A stretch of DNA of 64,000 bases from CAXXOK01 sp963675925 (GTDB taxonomy: Bacteria > Bacillota > Clostridia > Christensenellales > Aristaeellaceae): positions 476,245 through 540,244 of the forward strand of contig CAXXIB010000003.1 of NCBI GenBank assembly GCA_963675925.2. The letters are read 5' to 3'. The notes beneath the pieces are model-generated. The model saw only the letters and a program-made list of their open reading frames with translations. It had not been told where the DNA came from and did no database searches. Made by a program: the position numbers and the translations under genes. Positions 42,123 through 50,844 of the stretch are shown here, piece after piece. Positions within the stretch are counted from its first letter, which is position 1. The number at the start of each line of letters is the position of its first letter.

Positions 42123-42890
42123 ATGTTAGACACCGTAAGAAAACTCGCCCTGAAAGATAACCGAGACCGGAAAGCCGCCCTGATCCAAGAACTGCGTCGT
42201 ATCGGTGCGAAGTATACCTCGCAATGCGCAAGCGAGAATGGCCTGCCGATCGAAAACATCATCGTCTCCTTTGGTCAAAGCCAAAAGCGCATTGTCATTG
42301 GCGCACACTACGACAGCGTTGACGGCAGCACCGGCGCTAATGACAACGCATCCGGGGTCAGTATCCTACTGGCGTTGATTCAGCGCTTTCGTCTCCATCC
42401 GCCGAAAACCAGCATGGATTTTGTGTTCTTCGATCAGGAAGAAGCCCATGCGCTGGGCAGCAAGCTGTATGTTCGCACCTGCGGAGTGGATGTACTTGCC
42501 ATGATCAATCTTGATATTTGCGGTGTTGGCGACCAGGTGCTGATTGCGCCGCAGAAAAACCTGATAGACGGCATTTTGGCCGATGCCGTGCGCACGGTCA
42601 ATCAAGAAACCGCCCCGTTTCAAATCCTTACAAAGCTGCCGGACGGTGATGATGGCACGTTTGAGGACGCTGCTATTCCCAATATCTCCGTCTGCATTCT
42701 GGAGCAGCGGGATGTGCAGCCGATGTCCGTGTTGTTTTCCGGGCAAGGTGAGGTCTCCAAAGACCAGTTCCCCTCCATTATCGAAACCATGCACAACGGC
42801 ACGCGCGATAGCATTGCGGTCGTTACCGAAAGTGCCCTTGCCAAGGTGTTTCGCTTTACCTACGAACTGCTTCAGGGCTTTGACCGATAA
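42123..42890 (+). CDS. M28 family zinc aminopeptidase-like protein
   Basis: M28 peptidases are co-catalytic two-zinc exopeptidases. The 255-residue protein shows GAHYDSVDGSTGANDNASGVS, with the His and Asp ligands and the bridging Asp. FFDQEEAHALGS carries the catalytic Glu pair and MINLDICGVGD the further Asp. There is no signal peptide, so it is probably cytoplasmic and acts on peptides. I chose ATG 42123 since AGGAG lies 5 bp before it; the frame also opens at 42072, overlapping the previous gene. The role alongside the upstream unknown protein is unclear. Confidence 0.85.
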   Translation: MLDTVRKLALKDNRDRKAALIQELRRIGAKYTSQCASENGLPIENIIVSFGQSQKRIVIGAHYDSVDGSTGANDNASGVSILLALIQRFRLHPPKTSMDFVFFDQEEAHALGSKLYVRTCGVDVLAMINLDICGVGDQVLIAPQKNLIDGILADAVRTVNQETAPFQILTKLPDGDDGTFEDAAIPNISVCILEQRDVQPMSVLFSGQGEVSKDQFPSIIETMHNGTRDSIAVVTESALAKVFRFTYELLQGFDR

Positions 42891-42993
42891 ACAAATCAGC
42901 CGCTAATTTCGCCCGGCTTTGCAGCCTGACGGACTATGTGGCATTAGCTCGTTTTATCGATTACTTTTTTCATACTGTTGGATATGGTATACT

Positions 42994-43030
42994 GCTGTCA
43001 GACAGATTTCGTTTGACAGCATTGTTTTTT
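42994..43030 (+). terminator. Terminator after the M28 peptidase gene
   Basis: GCTGTCA (42994-43000) pairs with TGACAGC (43014-43020), loop of 13, then ATTGTTTTTT. It lies about 100 bp past the peptidase stop and 24 bp before the next start. Confidence 0.6.
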
Positions 43031-43054
43031 GTACCTTGAATGGGGATGAACGTT

Positions 43055-43894
43055 ATGAAGCGACTCTTCATGCTGATTCTCGCACTGCTCATGCTGCTGG
43101 TGAGTTCTGTTTCCTATGCGCATTCCGGTCGTACGGATTCCAACGGCGGTCATAAGGATAACAAAAACGTCAGCGGGCTTGGGTCGTACCACTATCATTG
43201 CGGCGGGCACCCCGCACACCTGCACCCGGGCGGTGTCTGCCCGTATGCATCCGGCGGTACAAGCAGTAAAACTACAACCAAACGAACTTCGGCAACCAGC
43301 ACCCCGCCGCCAGAGGTTCATCAACCTGTACAGATTGCGGATTCAAACGGCCAGCCCACGCAGCTACACGCGCTGGGGACCGTACTTTCACAGGTAAAGC
43401 AAGGCAAGACCATCACGACTGTAGCTACCAATAGCCTGCTGTTTGCGGATGATACTGCTCCGGCCTTCGGTGCGATTTACGCGCCTAATACAGGCAAAGC
43501 ATCCCTCCGCCAAAGCGCTTCCAATAATGCCAAAACCCTGCGGCAATGCCGGTCCGGCGCGATTGTGTATATTGTGACTCCCGGCGACGAGTTTTCACTG
43601 GTTTTGTACGAAGATGAACTAGGCTATGTGCGCAATTCCTCATTGTCCCTCTTACAATCGCCCCCGGTCGATTTCACCCAGGCTGTATTAAGCCTTAACG
43701 GCAAAACAAACGGCAAAGACCGCATCAATGTCCGTTTATCGCCGGATGGACCCATCATCGGCAAATTTGCCACAGGAACCCCGATTGTCATCGTCGGTCA
43801 GGACGCGGACTGGTATGAAATTGAAGTAGAAGGATATCGTGGGTTTGTGATGATGAAACTCGTTACCTTATCCTCTACTGAATCGCGCGAATAA
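43055..43894 (+). CDS. Secreted YHYH-domain and SH3-domain protein
   Basis: The 279-residue protein starts with a signal peptide (MKRLFMLILALLMLLVSSVSYA, 22 residues split by cleavage near SYA-HSG). A YHYH domain follows, HSGRTDSNGGHKDNKN and GSYHYHCGGHPAHLH, with many His that could bind metal. A low-complexity Thr/Ser linker follows. The C-terminal part has one or two bacterial SH3-like domains (KASLRQSASNNAKTLRQCRSGAIV and INVRLSPDGPIIGKFATGTPIVIV). Such proteins bind cell-wall material. ATG 43055 or 43040 are both possible; the first has GGGGATG at about 10 bp. Confidence 0.82.
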   Translation: MKRLFMLILALLMLLVSSVSYAHSGRTDSNGGHKDNKNVSGLGSYHYHCGGHPAHLHPGGVCPYASGGTSSKTTTKRTSATSTPPPEVHQPVQIADSNGQPTQLHALGTVLSQVKQGKTITTVATNSLLFADDTAPAFGAIYAPNTGKASLRQSASNNAKTLRQCRSGAIVYIVTPGDEFSLVLYEDELGYVRNSSLSLLQSPPVDFTQAVLSLNGKTNGKDRINVRLSPDGPIIGKFATGTPIVIVGQDADWYEIEVEGYRGFVMMKLVTLSSTESRE

Positions 43895-44837
43895 TTCCGC
43901 GGCCGATAGCCACCGGAGCAAAGCCAATAGCAATCTCCAGCAGTATCAGCTGCGGGTCGCGCGGCAGTACGCGCAGCATGTAAATCGTATTGCGCAGGCT
44001 GTGTTTCTGCAAAAAGCGCTTACGCACATTCACCCACTGCAATGTTTGCCGGATGATCGCCTGGTTATCGTCACCAAATCGCTTGCCGGATAGCAGATAA
44101 TTAAACTTCGCAGCTTCCTGATTCACTTTCACGGTCACATAGCTTTGCCTGTCAGTGATTCCAACCAGCTTCTTGTTACCAATTTGGTTGCCGCTGTGAA
44201 TACGGTAGCGCACCAGCGGTTTGGGTACATAGGCAATACGCCCGGCAGCTGCGGCCACCAGCGCCAGCCAGTGGTCATGCACATAATACTGATTGCAGAA
44301 CGGGAGCGCTTTTTTTGCGATTGCAGCGCGGATTAACATGGTACAGCCGGTAGCGCTGTTGCGCCGCAAAAACCGGGGGAACAACCCCTCACCTTCCATA
44401 TGCCGCACCCTGTGGTTAATTGCGGTAAAACTATCAGCTGTCTTACGGCCTGCTTCATCGATCACTGAAAGGTCGGAATAGCATAGCGAGGCCTTTTCAG
44501 CCTCAAGCGTTTCGATGAGTTTTTCTATTTTGTCCGGTTCCCAAATATCATCCTGATCGCAATACGCCAGGTACTTGCCGTCTGCCTCTTGTGTTAGCCG
44601 TTCAAAGGTTTGATTACTGCCCAGGTTTTTTTCATTTTTATTCAGCGTGTACGGAATCGATTGCATCTCCGCTTGCAGCGCATCCGCGATCATCACATAG
44701 GCTTGCTCATCCGCACTGTCATCTAGTACCGACAAGCATATGCTTTGATAGCTTTGGGCTTCAATGCTTTGTAGAAGCTCCAAAAAGTATTCCATATTCG
44801 GATGATACGTCGCCAGTAAAATCTCCACATCAGCCAT
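43875..44837 (-). CDS. GT2 family glycosyltransferase
   Basis: The 320-residue protein has a GT-A fold with EILLATYHPNMEYFLELLQSIEAQ at the start, the metal-binding AYCDQDDIWEPDKIEKL, and the acceptor region DHWLALVAAAAGRI. It resembles rhamnosyltransferases of the RfbF/RgpB type, so it probably adds sugars to a cell-surface glycan. That fits the dTDP-rhamnose genes it diverges from. Its 3' end overlaps the convergent YHYH gene by 20 bp. It has no signal peptide; the last 25 residues are hydrophobic and may dock to the membrane. Confidence 0.9.
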   Translation of the reverse strand: MADVEILLATYHPNMEYFLELLQSIEAQSYQSICLSVLDDSADEQAYVMIADALQAEMQSIPYTLNKNEKNLGSNQTFERLTQEADGKYLAYCDQDDIWEPDKIEKLIETLEAEKASLCYSDLSVIDEAGRKTADSFTAINHRVRHMEGEGLFPRFLRRNSATGCTMLIRAAIAKKALPFCNQYYVHDHWLALVAAAAGRIAYVPKPLVRYRIHSGNQIGNKKLVGITDRQSYVTVKVNQEAAKFNYLLSGKRFGDDNQAIIRQTLQWVNVRKRFLQKHSLRNTIYMLRVLPRDPQLILLEIAIGFAPVAIGRGIIRAIQ

Positions 44838-44999
44838 TGTTCTTTATTCTCCCCGGCCAGCATTAATGCTTTTACGCCTTCTATGTTTTATGCTATTCAT
44901 CAACGATGTACACGACTCATGACCCATTATAGCACACTCGAAATGGCGTGTTACAGTGTCGCGGTTCATAATCCCGGAAACGACAAATTGTTTCGGCAT

Positions 45000-45029
45000 T
45001 TTACAATTATTGAGAGGTTATTGTACAAT
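45000..45029 (+). promoter_or_regulatory. Promoter of the dTDP-rhamnose operon
   Basis: TTTACA (45000-45005) and TACAAT (45024-45029) with an 18-bp spacer, about 105 bp before rfbA. The region up to the divergent GT2 gene holds no other feature I can support. Confidence 0.6.
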
Positions 45030-45134
45030 ATCGGCGAATACACAGTTATGATAATACGAGTGGAAATTCGAGTTCACCCTGAAAATAATACAATGGCAAT
45101 TCACGTCAACCACTTTTGAAAGGATGTCCCCAGT

Positions 45135-46022
45135 ATGAAAGGAATTATACTTGCCGGGGGTGCTGGTACGCGTCTGTATCCCCTGACAATGGTAACCAGC
45201 AAACAACTGCTGCCCGTCTATGATAAGCCGATGATTTACTACCCACTGTCCACGCTGATGCTGGCCGGGATTCGAGATATACTCATCATTTCAACACCGG
45301 AAGATTTGCCGCACTTTGAAACCTTGCTTGGCGACGGCAGTCAGTTCGGTATTACGCTGCAATACAAAGTGCAGCCTTCACCCGACGGACTGGCGCAGGC
45401 ATTTATCCTGGGAGAAAACTTTATTGGCGGCGATAGCTGCGCCATGGTGCTGGGCGACAATATCTTTTACGGTAACGGTTTCAAGCGCTTGCTGAACGCT
45501 GCCAGAGAAAATGCCGAAGAAAACCACCGCTCCACTGTATTTGGCTATTATGTCAGCGATCCGGAGCGCTTTGGCGTGGTTGAGTTTGATGATGCCGGCA
45601 AAGCCATATCCATTGAAGAAAAGCCGAAGAACCCCAAAAGCAATTATGCCGTCACCGGTCTGTATTTTTATGATAACAGCGTCGTAGACCTTGCCAAGAA
45701 CGTAAAGCCATCTGCTCGCGGCGAACTGGAGATTACCACCCTGAACGAAATGTATCTCCAACAGGACAGGCTGGATGTTCAGCTGCTGGGCCGCGGCTAT
45801 GCGTGGCTGGATACCGGCACTGTTGATACGCTGGTCGAAGCCGCCGATTATATCCGAACGATAGAAAAACGCCAGGGTATTAAAATATCGGCCCCGGAGG
45901 AAATCTCCTATCGGCTTGGCTGGATTACACGGGAAGAGCTATGCAAGTCTGCGCAGCGGTACGGAAAATCGCCTTACGGGGTTCATCTGCAAGCTGTTGC
46001 CGATGGAAAGGTGCGCTACTGA
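45135..46022 (+). CDS. rfbA: Glucose-1-phosphate thymidylyltransferase
   Basis: The enzyme makes dTDP-glucose, the first step of dTDP-L-rhamnose synthesis. The 295-residue protein starts MKGIILAGGAGTRLYPLTMVTSKQLLPVYDKPMIYYP (the nucleotide motif GGAGTRL) and has GVVEFDDAGKAISIEEKPKNPKSNYAVTG. Length is normal. GAAAGGATG lies before the ATG. The four rfb genes are tightly packed in the order A, C, B, D and clearly one operon. Confidence 0.97.
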   Translation: MKGIILAGGAGTRLYPLTMVTSKQLLPVYDKPMIYYPLSTLMLAGIRDILIISTPEDLPHFETLLGDGSQFGITLQYKVQPSPDGLAQAFILGENFIGGDSCAMVLGDNIFYGNGFKRLLNAARENAEENHRSTVFGYYVSDPERFGVVEFDDAGKAISIEEKPKNPKSNYAVTGLYFYDNSVVDLAKNVKPSARGELEITTLNEMYLQQDRLDVQLLGRGYAWLDTGTVDTLVEAADYIRTIEKRQGIKISAPEEISYRLGWITREELCKSAQRYGKSPYGVHLQAVADGKVRY

Positions 46023-46576
46023 TGAAAAGGATTGAAACCGCCCTGCCGGGCGTGATGATTCTGGAACCTGTAGTACATGGCGATCACCGGGGTTATTTTA
46101 TGGAAACCTATTCGTACCCCACGGTATCGGCTTTTGGTATCGATCAGGTCTTTGTACAGGACAACCAAAGCTTTACCGCCGCCAAAGGAACCATTCGCGC
46201 TCTCCATTTCCAAAACAACCCCATGTCGCAATCCAAACTCGTTCGTGCCAACCGTGGCGCGGTGGCGGATGTAGCGGTCGATCTGCGCAAAGGCTCTCCA
46301 ACCTACCTCCAGTGGGTTATGGTGGAACTGTCCGAGGAGAACCGGAGAATGCTGTATGTTCCCCGGGGGTTTGCCCATGGATTTCAGACCCTGACCGACA
46401 ATGTGGAATTTTTGTACAAAGTGGATGCCTCCTATTCCAGCGAGCATGATCGGTCCATCCGCTATGATGATCCACAGATTGGCGTTACCTGGCCGCTTGC
46501 TAATCCATCGCTTTCAGAAAAGGACATCGCAGCGCCGCTGCTTGCCCAAAGCGATTGCAACTTCCGCTATGCGTAA
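46022..46576 (+). CDS. rfbC: dTDP-4-dehydrorhamnose 3,5-epimerase
   Basis: RfbC inverts two carbons of dTDP-4-keto-6-deoxyglucose. The 184-residue cupin shows HGDHRGYFMETYS, FVQDNQSFTAAKGTIRALHFQ with the catalytic His, VDLRKGSPTYLQWV and VPRGFAHGFQTL. ATG 46022 overlaps the rfbA stop (TGATG). A longer frame start at 45941 lies inside rfbA and is not used. Confidence 0.97.
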   Translation: MKRIETALPGVMILEPVVHGDHRGYFMETYSYPTVSAFGIDQVFVQDNQSFTAAKGTIRALHFQNNPMSQSKLVRANRGAVADVAVDLRKGSPTYLQWVMVELSEENRRMLYVPRGFAHGFQTLTDNVEFLYKVDASYSSEHDRSIRYDDPQIGVTWPLANPSLSEKDIAAPLLAQSDCNFRYA

Positions 46577-46612
46577 ACGCTCCCCTATTCAGTCCATATG
46601 GAGGTTCTCTAC

Positions 46613-47641
46613 ATGATCATTCTTGTTACTGGCGGCGCTGGTTTTATCGGCAGCAATTTCATCTACTATCAATTACAGCAGCATCCACAGGACCGTATCG
46701 TGTGTCTGGATGCTTTAACCTATGCTGGCAACCTGCACACGCTAAGTGAAGCGCTGAAGCAGCCGAATGTGCGGTTTGTGAAAGGCAATATTGCCGACCG
46801 CAACTGTGTAAACACGCTGTTTGAGGAAGAACACCCGGATATCGTGGTCAACTTCGCAGCGGAAAGCCACGTGGACCGTTCGATTGAGAATCCGGAGATC
46901 TTCCTGTGCACGAATGTAATTGGGACACAGGTTCTCATGGAAGCCTGCCGGAAATATGGCATTGGTCGCTATCATCAGGTATCCACCGATGAGGTCTATG
47001 GCGATTTGCCGCTAGATCAGCCGGAGTTGTTCTTCCGCGAGGATACCCCCATCCACACATCCAGCCCCTATTCGGCCAGTAAGGCCTCCGCGGATTTGCT
47101 GGTACAGGCTTATAGCAGAACCTTCAATCTTCCTGCCACTATCACGCGTTGCTCTAATAATTACGGTCCCTATCACTTCCCCGAAAAGCTGATCCCGCTG
47201 ATGATTACCAAGGCGATGGACGATCAGCCACTGCCGGTGTATGGGAAGGGTGAAAATATCCGCGACTGGCTGTATGTGGAAGATCACTGCGCCGCGATTG
47301 ATTTGGTGATGCGTAATGGCAAAGCAGGCGAGGTTTACAATGTCGGCGGCCACAACGAGCGTACCAACCTGGATGTCGTGAAAACCATTCTCCGCGTGCT
47401 GGGCAAGCCGGAAAGCCTGATCCGTTATGTTACCGATAGGCCCGGCCACGATATGCGCTATGCCATTGATCCCGCGAAAATCCATCGGGAACTTGGCTGG
47501 CTACCCAAGACAAGCTTTGATGACGGTATCGTCCAGACCATACAGTGGTATCAAAACAACCCACAGTGGGTGGAAAGCGTTACAAGCGGCGAATACCAAA
47601 GCTACTATGCCCGTGTCTACGGCCAAAGAGGACAAGCATGA
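46613..47641 (+). CDS. rfbB: dTDP-glucose 4,6-dehydratase
   Basis: RfbB removes water from dTDP-glucose in an NAD-dependent reaction. The 342-residue protein is an extended SDR enzyme. It has the NAD motif TGGAGFIGSNF, VNFAAESHVDRSI, the catalytic Ser/Thr-Asp-Glu in VSTDEVYGD, and YSASKASADLLV with catalytic Tyr and Lys. GGAGG lies 9 bp before ATG 46613. It is the third gene of the rhamnose operon. Confidence 0.97.
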   Translation: MIILVTGGAGFIGSNFIYYQLQQHPQDRIVCLDALTYAGNLHTLSEALKQPNVRFVKGNIADRNCVNTLFEEEHPDIVVNFAAESHVDRSIENPEIFLCTNVIGTQVLMEACRKYGIGRYHQVSTDEVYGDLPLDQPELFFREDTPIHTSSPYSASKASADLLVQAYSRTFNLPATITRCSNNYGPYHFPEKLIPLMITKAMDDQPLPVYGKGENIRDWLYVEDHCAAIDLVMRNGKAGEVYNVGGHNERTNLDVVKTILRVLGKPESLIRYVTDRPGHDMRYAIDPAKIHRELGWLPKTSFDDGIVQTIQWYQNNPQWVESVTSGEYQSYYARVYGQRGQA

Positions 47642-48477
47642 AAATATTAGTGACCGGCGCTAAGGGACAGTTGGGACAGGAAGTTTGCAACTGTCTAGAC
47701 GCTGCCAACATTCCCTACAAGGGTGTCGATATCACGGATTTCGACCTTACCGACGAAGCTGCCACCCTGAACGCCATTCAGGGATACCAGCCAAATGGTG
47801 TGATCCACTGCGCTGCCTATACTGCGGTCGATCAAGCCGAAACGGACAAGGATTTATGCTATCAAATCAATGTGATCGGCACCAAGCATGTGGCAAAAGC
47901 CTGCAAAATGCTGAACGTCCGCATGCTCTACATCAGCACCGACTATGTGTTTGACGGGCAGGGGGATACAGCGTTTGAAACCGACGCAACTATCGCCCCG
48001 ATCAACCACTATGGCCTGACAAAGGCGCAAGGCGAGCATGAGGTGACGGCCCTGCTGGATCACTACTTTATTGTTCGCATTTCCTGGGTGTTTGGGCTGC
48101 ATGGCAACAATTTTGTCAAGACCATGCTTCGCCTTGGGAGCCAGAAAGACGCGATTCAGGTTGTGGGTGATCAAGTGGGCTCCCCCACATACGTTAATGA
48201 TGTAGCACCGCTGCTGTGCCACATGATACAAACAGAGAAATACGGCGTGTATCATGCCACCAATGAGGGCTATTGCAGCTGGCAAGAGTTCGCACAGGAG
48301 ATCATGAAGCAGGCAGGGCTAAAATGCAAAGTTGAAACGATTGCAACCAGCGATTATCCTACAGCGGCCAAACGGCCCTATAATTCCCGCCTTTCCAAGC
48401 GCAGCCTGGATGACGCAGGGTTTATAAGGCTCCCACCCTGGCAGGACGCATTAGCGCGGTATTTGAAAAGCAGCTGA
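47638..48477 (+). CDS. rfbD: dTDP-4-dehydrorhamnose reductase
   Basis: RfbD makes the final reduction to dTDP-L-rhamnose. The 279-residue SDR protein has TGAKGQLGQEV, VIHCAAYTAVDQAE, LYISTDYVFDG and YGLTKAQGE, ending with a substrate region typical of the family (SKRSLDDAGF). The ATG at 47638 overlaps the rfbB stop (ATGA). It ends the operon; a large hairpin without U-run follows. Confidence 0.97.
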   Translation: MKILVTGAKGQLGQEVCNCLDAANIPYKGVDITDFDLTDEAATLNAIQGYQPNGVIHCAAYTAVDQAETDKDLCYQINVIGTKHVAKACKMLNVRMLYISTDYVFDGQGDTAFETDATIAPINHYGLTKAQGEHEVTALLDHYFIVRISWVFGLHGNNFVKTMLRLGSQKDAIQVVGDQVGSPTYVNDVAPLLCHMIQTEKYGVYHATNEGYCSWQEFAQEIMKQAGLKCKVETIATSDYPTAAKRPYNSRLSKRSLDDAGFIRLPPWQDALARYLKSS

Positions 48478-48507
48478 TATCATACCACTTCTAGATTTTC
48501 ATATGCT

Positions 48508-48548
48508 AAGCGAGCACCATCTCGACAGGTATCGAACGGTGCTCGCTT
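48508..48548. other. Convergent hairpin between rfbD and the HAD gene
   Basis: AAGCGAGCACC (48508-48518) and GGTGCTCGCTT (48538-48548) are perfect 11-bp arms with an inner TCGA/TCGA pairing. It sits between two converging genes; without a U-run it is only a possible terminator. Confidence 0.55.
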
Positions 48549-48584
48549 GACTACTGTATTAAAATACTATGCTAACCCAACGCT

Positions 48585-49241
48585 TCAAGGCAGTAGTATG
48601 TCTTGCAGCTCTTTTACGCTCGCTGCGTGGTTAATCACTTGGGGATAGTCGCTAAAATCAGTATCTGGCTCAAACCCGTAGCCATAGGTGACCGCGATCA
48701 TTTTCACACCGGCCTTTTGGGCCCCGTTTGCATCGTTCTTACTATCGCCGATCAGAATCGCTTCCTGCGCGGTATGTCCACTCTTTTCTAAGCATAATTG
48801 GATTAAATCATGCTTTTTCAGGCGGTCTGCAGCGTCCACACCCTGAATTTCATGGAATAGATGGCTGACACCCAGGTCTTTCATCATTTGGCGTGCGAAA
48901 TCCTTACGCTTCAGCGTTGCAATAGCCACAAAAACGCCACTATCATGCAGTGCGCTGAGCAGCTCATGCATACCGCTATAGAGCTTGGCCATTTTGATAC
49001 CCGCCTCGCTATAGTGCCTGCGGTAAATATCGATCGCTTTGACAGCGTCTGACTCTGTCATGCCAAAACGCCCGGTATATATTGTATCCAATGCGCCGCC
49101 AATAATCCCATCCAGCTGCTCCGGTGTGCGCGGCGGCAAGCCAAGTGATTTGGCAACAAATTGATGACACGCTAAAATTCCGGGGGCTGTATCGGCCACT
49201 GTTCCGTCCAGGTCAAAAATCACTGTGCGATAGTTCGGCAA
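48585..49241 (-). CDS. HAD family phosphatase (phosphoglycolate phosphatase-like)
   Basis: The 218-residue protein has the HAD nucleophile motif VIFDLDGTVADT, a helical cap (about 20-80), motif II IATLKRKD and motif III/IV ILIGDSKNDANGAQKAG. This suits a small-molecule sugar or acid phosphatase. I chose TTG 49241, which follows GAGGTGGATG; the frame runs far back into the upstream gene. It is the last gene of the minus-strand glycan operon, so a role like Neu9P or Kdo8P phosphatase in making an acidic sugar is plausible, but only by context. Confidence 0.8.
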   Translation of the reverse strand: MPNYRTVIFDLDGTVADTAPGILACHQFVAKSLGLPPRTPEQLDGIIGGALDTIYTGRFGMTESDAVKAIDIYRRHYSEAGIKMAKLYSGMHELLSALHDSGVFVAIATLKRKDFARQMMKDLGVSHLFHEIQGVDAADRLKKHDLIQLCLEKSGHTAQEAILIGDSKNDANGAQKAGVKMIAVTYGYGFEPDTDFSDYPQVINHAASVKELQDILLP

Positions 49242-49251
49242 AACATCCACC

Positions 49252-50844
49252 TCATTCGTATAGGCTGGGTGTGATAAATTGCAGCGTAACATCATGACGG
49301 ACGTTATCAAACTGCTTTTTAATATTGGCATTTTTCTCATCGAAATGCTTTTGCTGTTCATAGCGGGGATGGCTGCTGTTATAGAAATTCCCCTGCGTTT
49401 CAGCAACAAAGCCATCAAACCCGGCCAAGGCAATGTCCTTGCATCCAAGGCGAATCAGCAAGCGAATCAGCATCAGGCCGGAGTTGTCACCTTCCGCGCC
49501 CGGCACAATATAATCGCTATAGTTGATCATATGGACCATTGATTCATCCAGGCCTTTTGTCAGGTCATACAGATTTGAGGTCACAATCAGGCTGGCCTTG
49601 TTGATGCCGTCGCCCCTTGCAATGGTTTCAAACCTCTTTTTGTTGCTGATAAACACATATTCGTACTGAACCGCTTCGGGCAAGAAGTTCACCGGGATGA
49701 CAATCGGGTGATTTTGTTCCATAAAGGCATTGATTTCTTCATGCGATTTTTCAATGGAGAGGCCGGGCGCGATAATCAGGATGGGCCTTCCTCCCAGTTC
49801 GGATGCCAGCTGTTTCTTTTCGGCTGCATCGTCAATGGCATGGGATTGATATTCTGTGTAGATGGTCTCTATCAGTTGTTTGTTAAACAGCATGCCCTCG
49901 CCGGCCGGAATACAGTCCAACAGCTGCGCAATGGGTTTCATGGACAGGGTTTGCTTTTGCGTTAAATACTCCACATAGTTAGGGTGGCATTGTTTCATGG
50001 CCGCCAGGCAGAATGGCACCGTATATCCCCATGCGGTATAGCCGTAAATTTCGTTGAGATGATCGTCGATGATTTCCAGCTGCGGCACAATGCTGTAGTG
50101 CGTGCCGGTATTGTCATTCAGATACTGGGTGACCAGCTCCGTGCACAAGTTGCCCGCGCCCCGGCCCATGCCGTACACCGATGTATCCAAAATCACAACG
50201 CGTTTTGAGTTGAGTTCAAGCAAAGCCTGCGCATTGGAAAAAGCCAGCTGCAAGTTATTATGCGAGTGAAACCCCAGCAAAATCTCGGCATTTAAGTTCC
50301 GATCGCACAGATGGAACATATGCACAACATCACTTTTATACATTGACCCGAGCGTATCAACAATGTAAAACGCAAACGGCTGGGCAATGTTGATCTTCTG
50401 AATCAGGTCTAGCAGTTCCGCATCCGAATAGGACGCTGTACCCACCGGCTGCATGAATACCTCGTAGCCTTTATCGGCCAGTTTTTTACCAACCTCAAAG
50501 GCAAAGTCAATCTCATGCTTATGAAAGGTCAGGCGTATGCCATCAATGGAGTCTGCACTGCGGGGAGAAATTTTCTCCGGCGGGATTTCTCCGATTGCGA
50601 TCATGGCAACATACATGGTGCCCGCCTGCTTGGGGGCAATAAAGGGCGCAATCTGCTCAATGCTGCTAAACACGGATGCATCCACGCTGTAGGGTACATC
50701 GCGTAAAAAGCCACATTCGATAATATCCACTTTCGCTTCAGCAAGCTTGCTGATGATGCGAGAGATGCTCTTGCTTCCGAATTTCCATTGGTTTATATAG
50801 CCGCCATCGCGCAATGTACAATCTAAAATCTTGGCTTGGATCAT
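49252..50844 (-). CDS. DRE-TIM aldolase domain fused to a Rossmann-like domain
   Basis: The 530-residue protein has an N-terminal HMGL-like/DRE-TIM metallolyase domain (about 1-280) related to 4-hydroxy-2-oxovalerate aldolase. DCTLRDGGYINQW (metal Asp, catalytic Arg) opens it and LLGFHSHNNLQLAFSNA supplies the metal histidines. The end segment is VYGMGRGAGNLCTELV. The C-terminal part (about 350-530) reads GGRPILIIAPGLSIEKSHEEI, YVFISNKKRFE, and LMLIRLLIRLGCKDIALAGFDGF. By eye this resembles the DUF115 / GT42 sialyltransferase fold. It overlaps the CMP-sugar synthetase gene by 4 bp. The reaction is unknown. Confidence 0.8.
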   Translation of the reverse strand: MIQAKILDCTLRDGGYINQWKFGSKSISRIISKLAEAKVDIIECGFLRDVPYSVDASVFSSIEQIAPFIAPKQAGTMYVAMIAIGEIPPEKISPRSADSIDGIRLTFHKHEIDFAFEVGKKLADKGYEVFMQPVGTASYSDAELLDLIQKINIAQPFAFYIVDTLGSMYKSDVVHMFHLCDRNLNAEILLGFHSHNNLQLAFSNAQALLELNSKRVVILDTSVYGMGRGAGNLCTELVTQYLNDNTGTHYSIVPQLEIIDDHLNEIYGYTAWGYTVPFCLAAMKQCHPNYVEYLTQKQTLSMKPIAQLLDCIPAGEGMLFNKQLIETIYTEYQSHAIDDAAEKKQLASELGGRPILIIAPGLSIEKSHEEINAFMEQNHPIVIPVNFLPEAVQYEYVFISNKKRFETIARGDGINKASLIVTSNLYDLTKGLDESMVHMINYSDYIVPGAEGDNSGLMLIRLLIRLGCKDIALAGFDGFVAETQGNFYNSSHPRYEQQKHFDEKNANIKKQFDNVRHDVTLQFITPSLYE

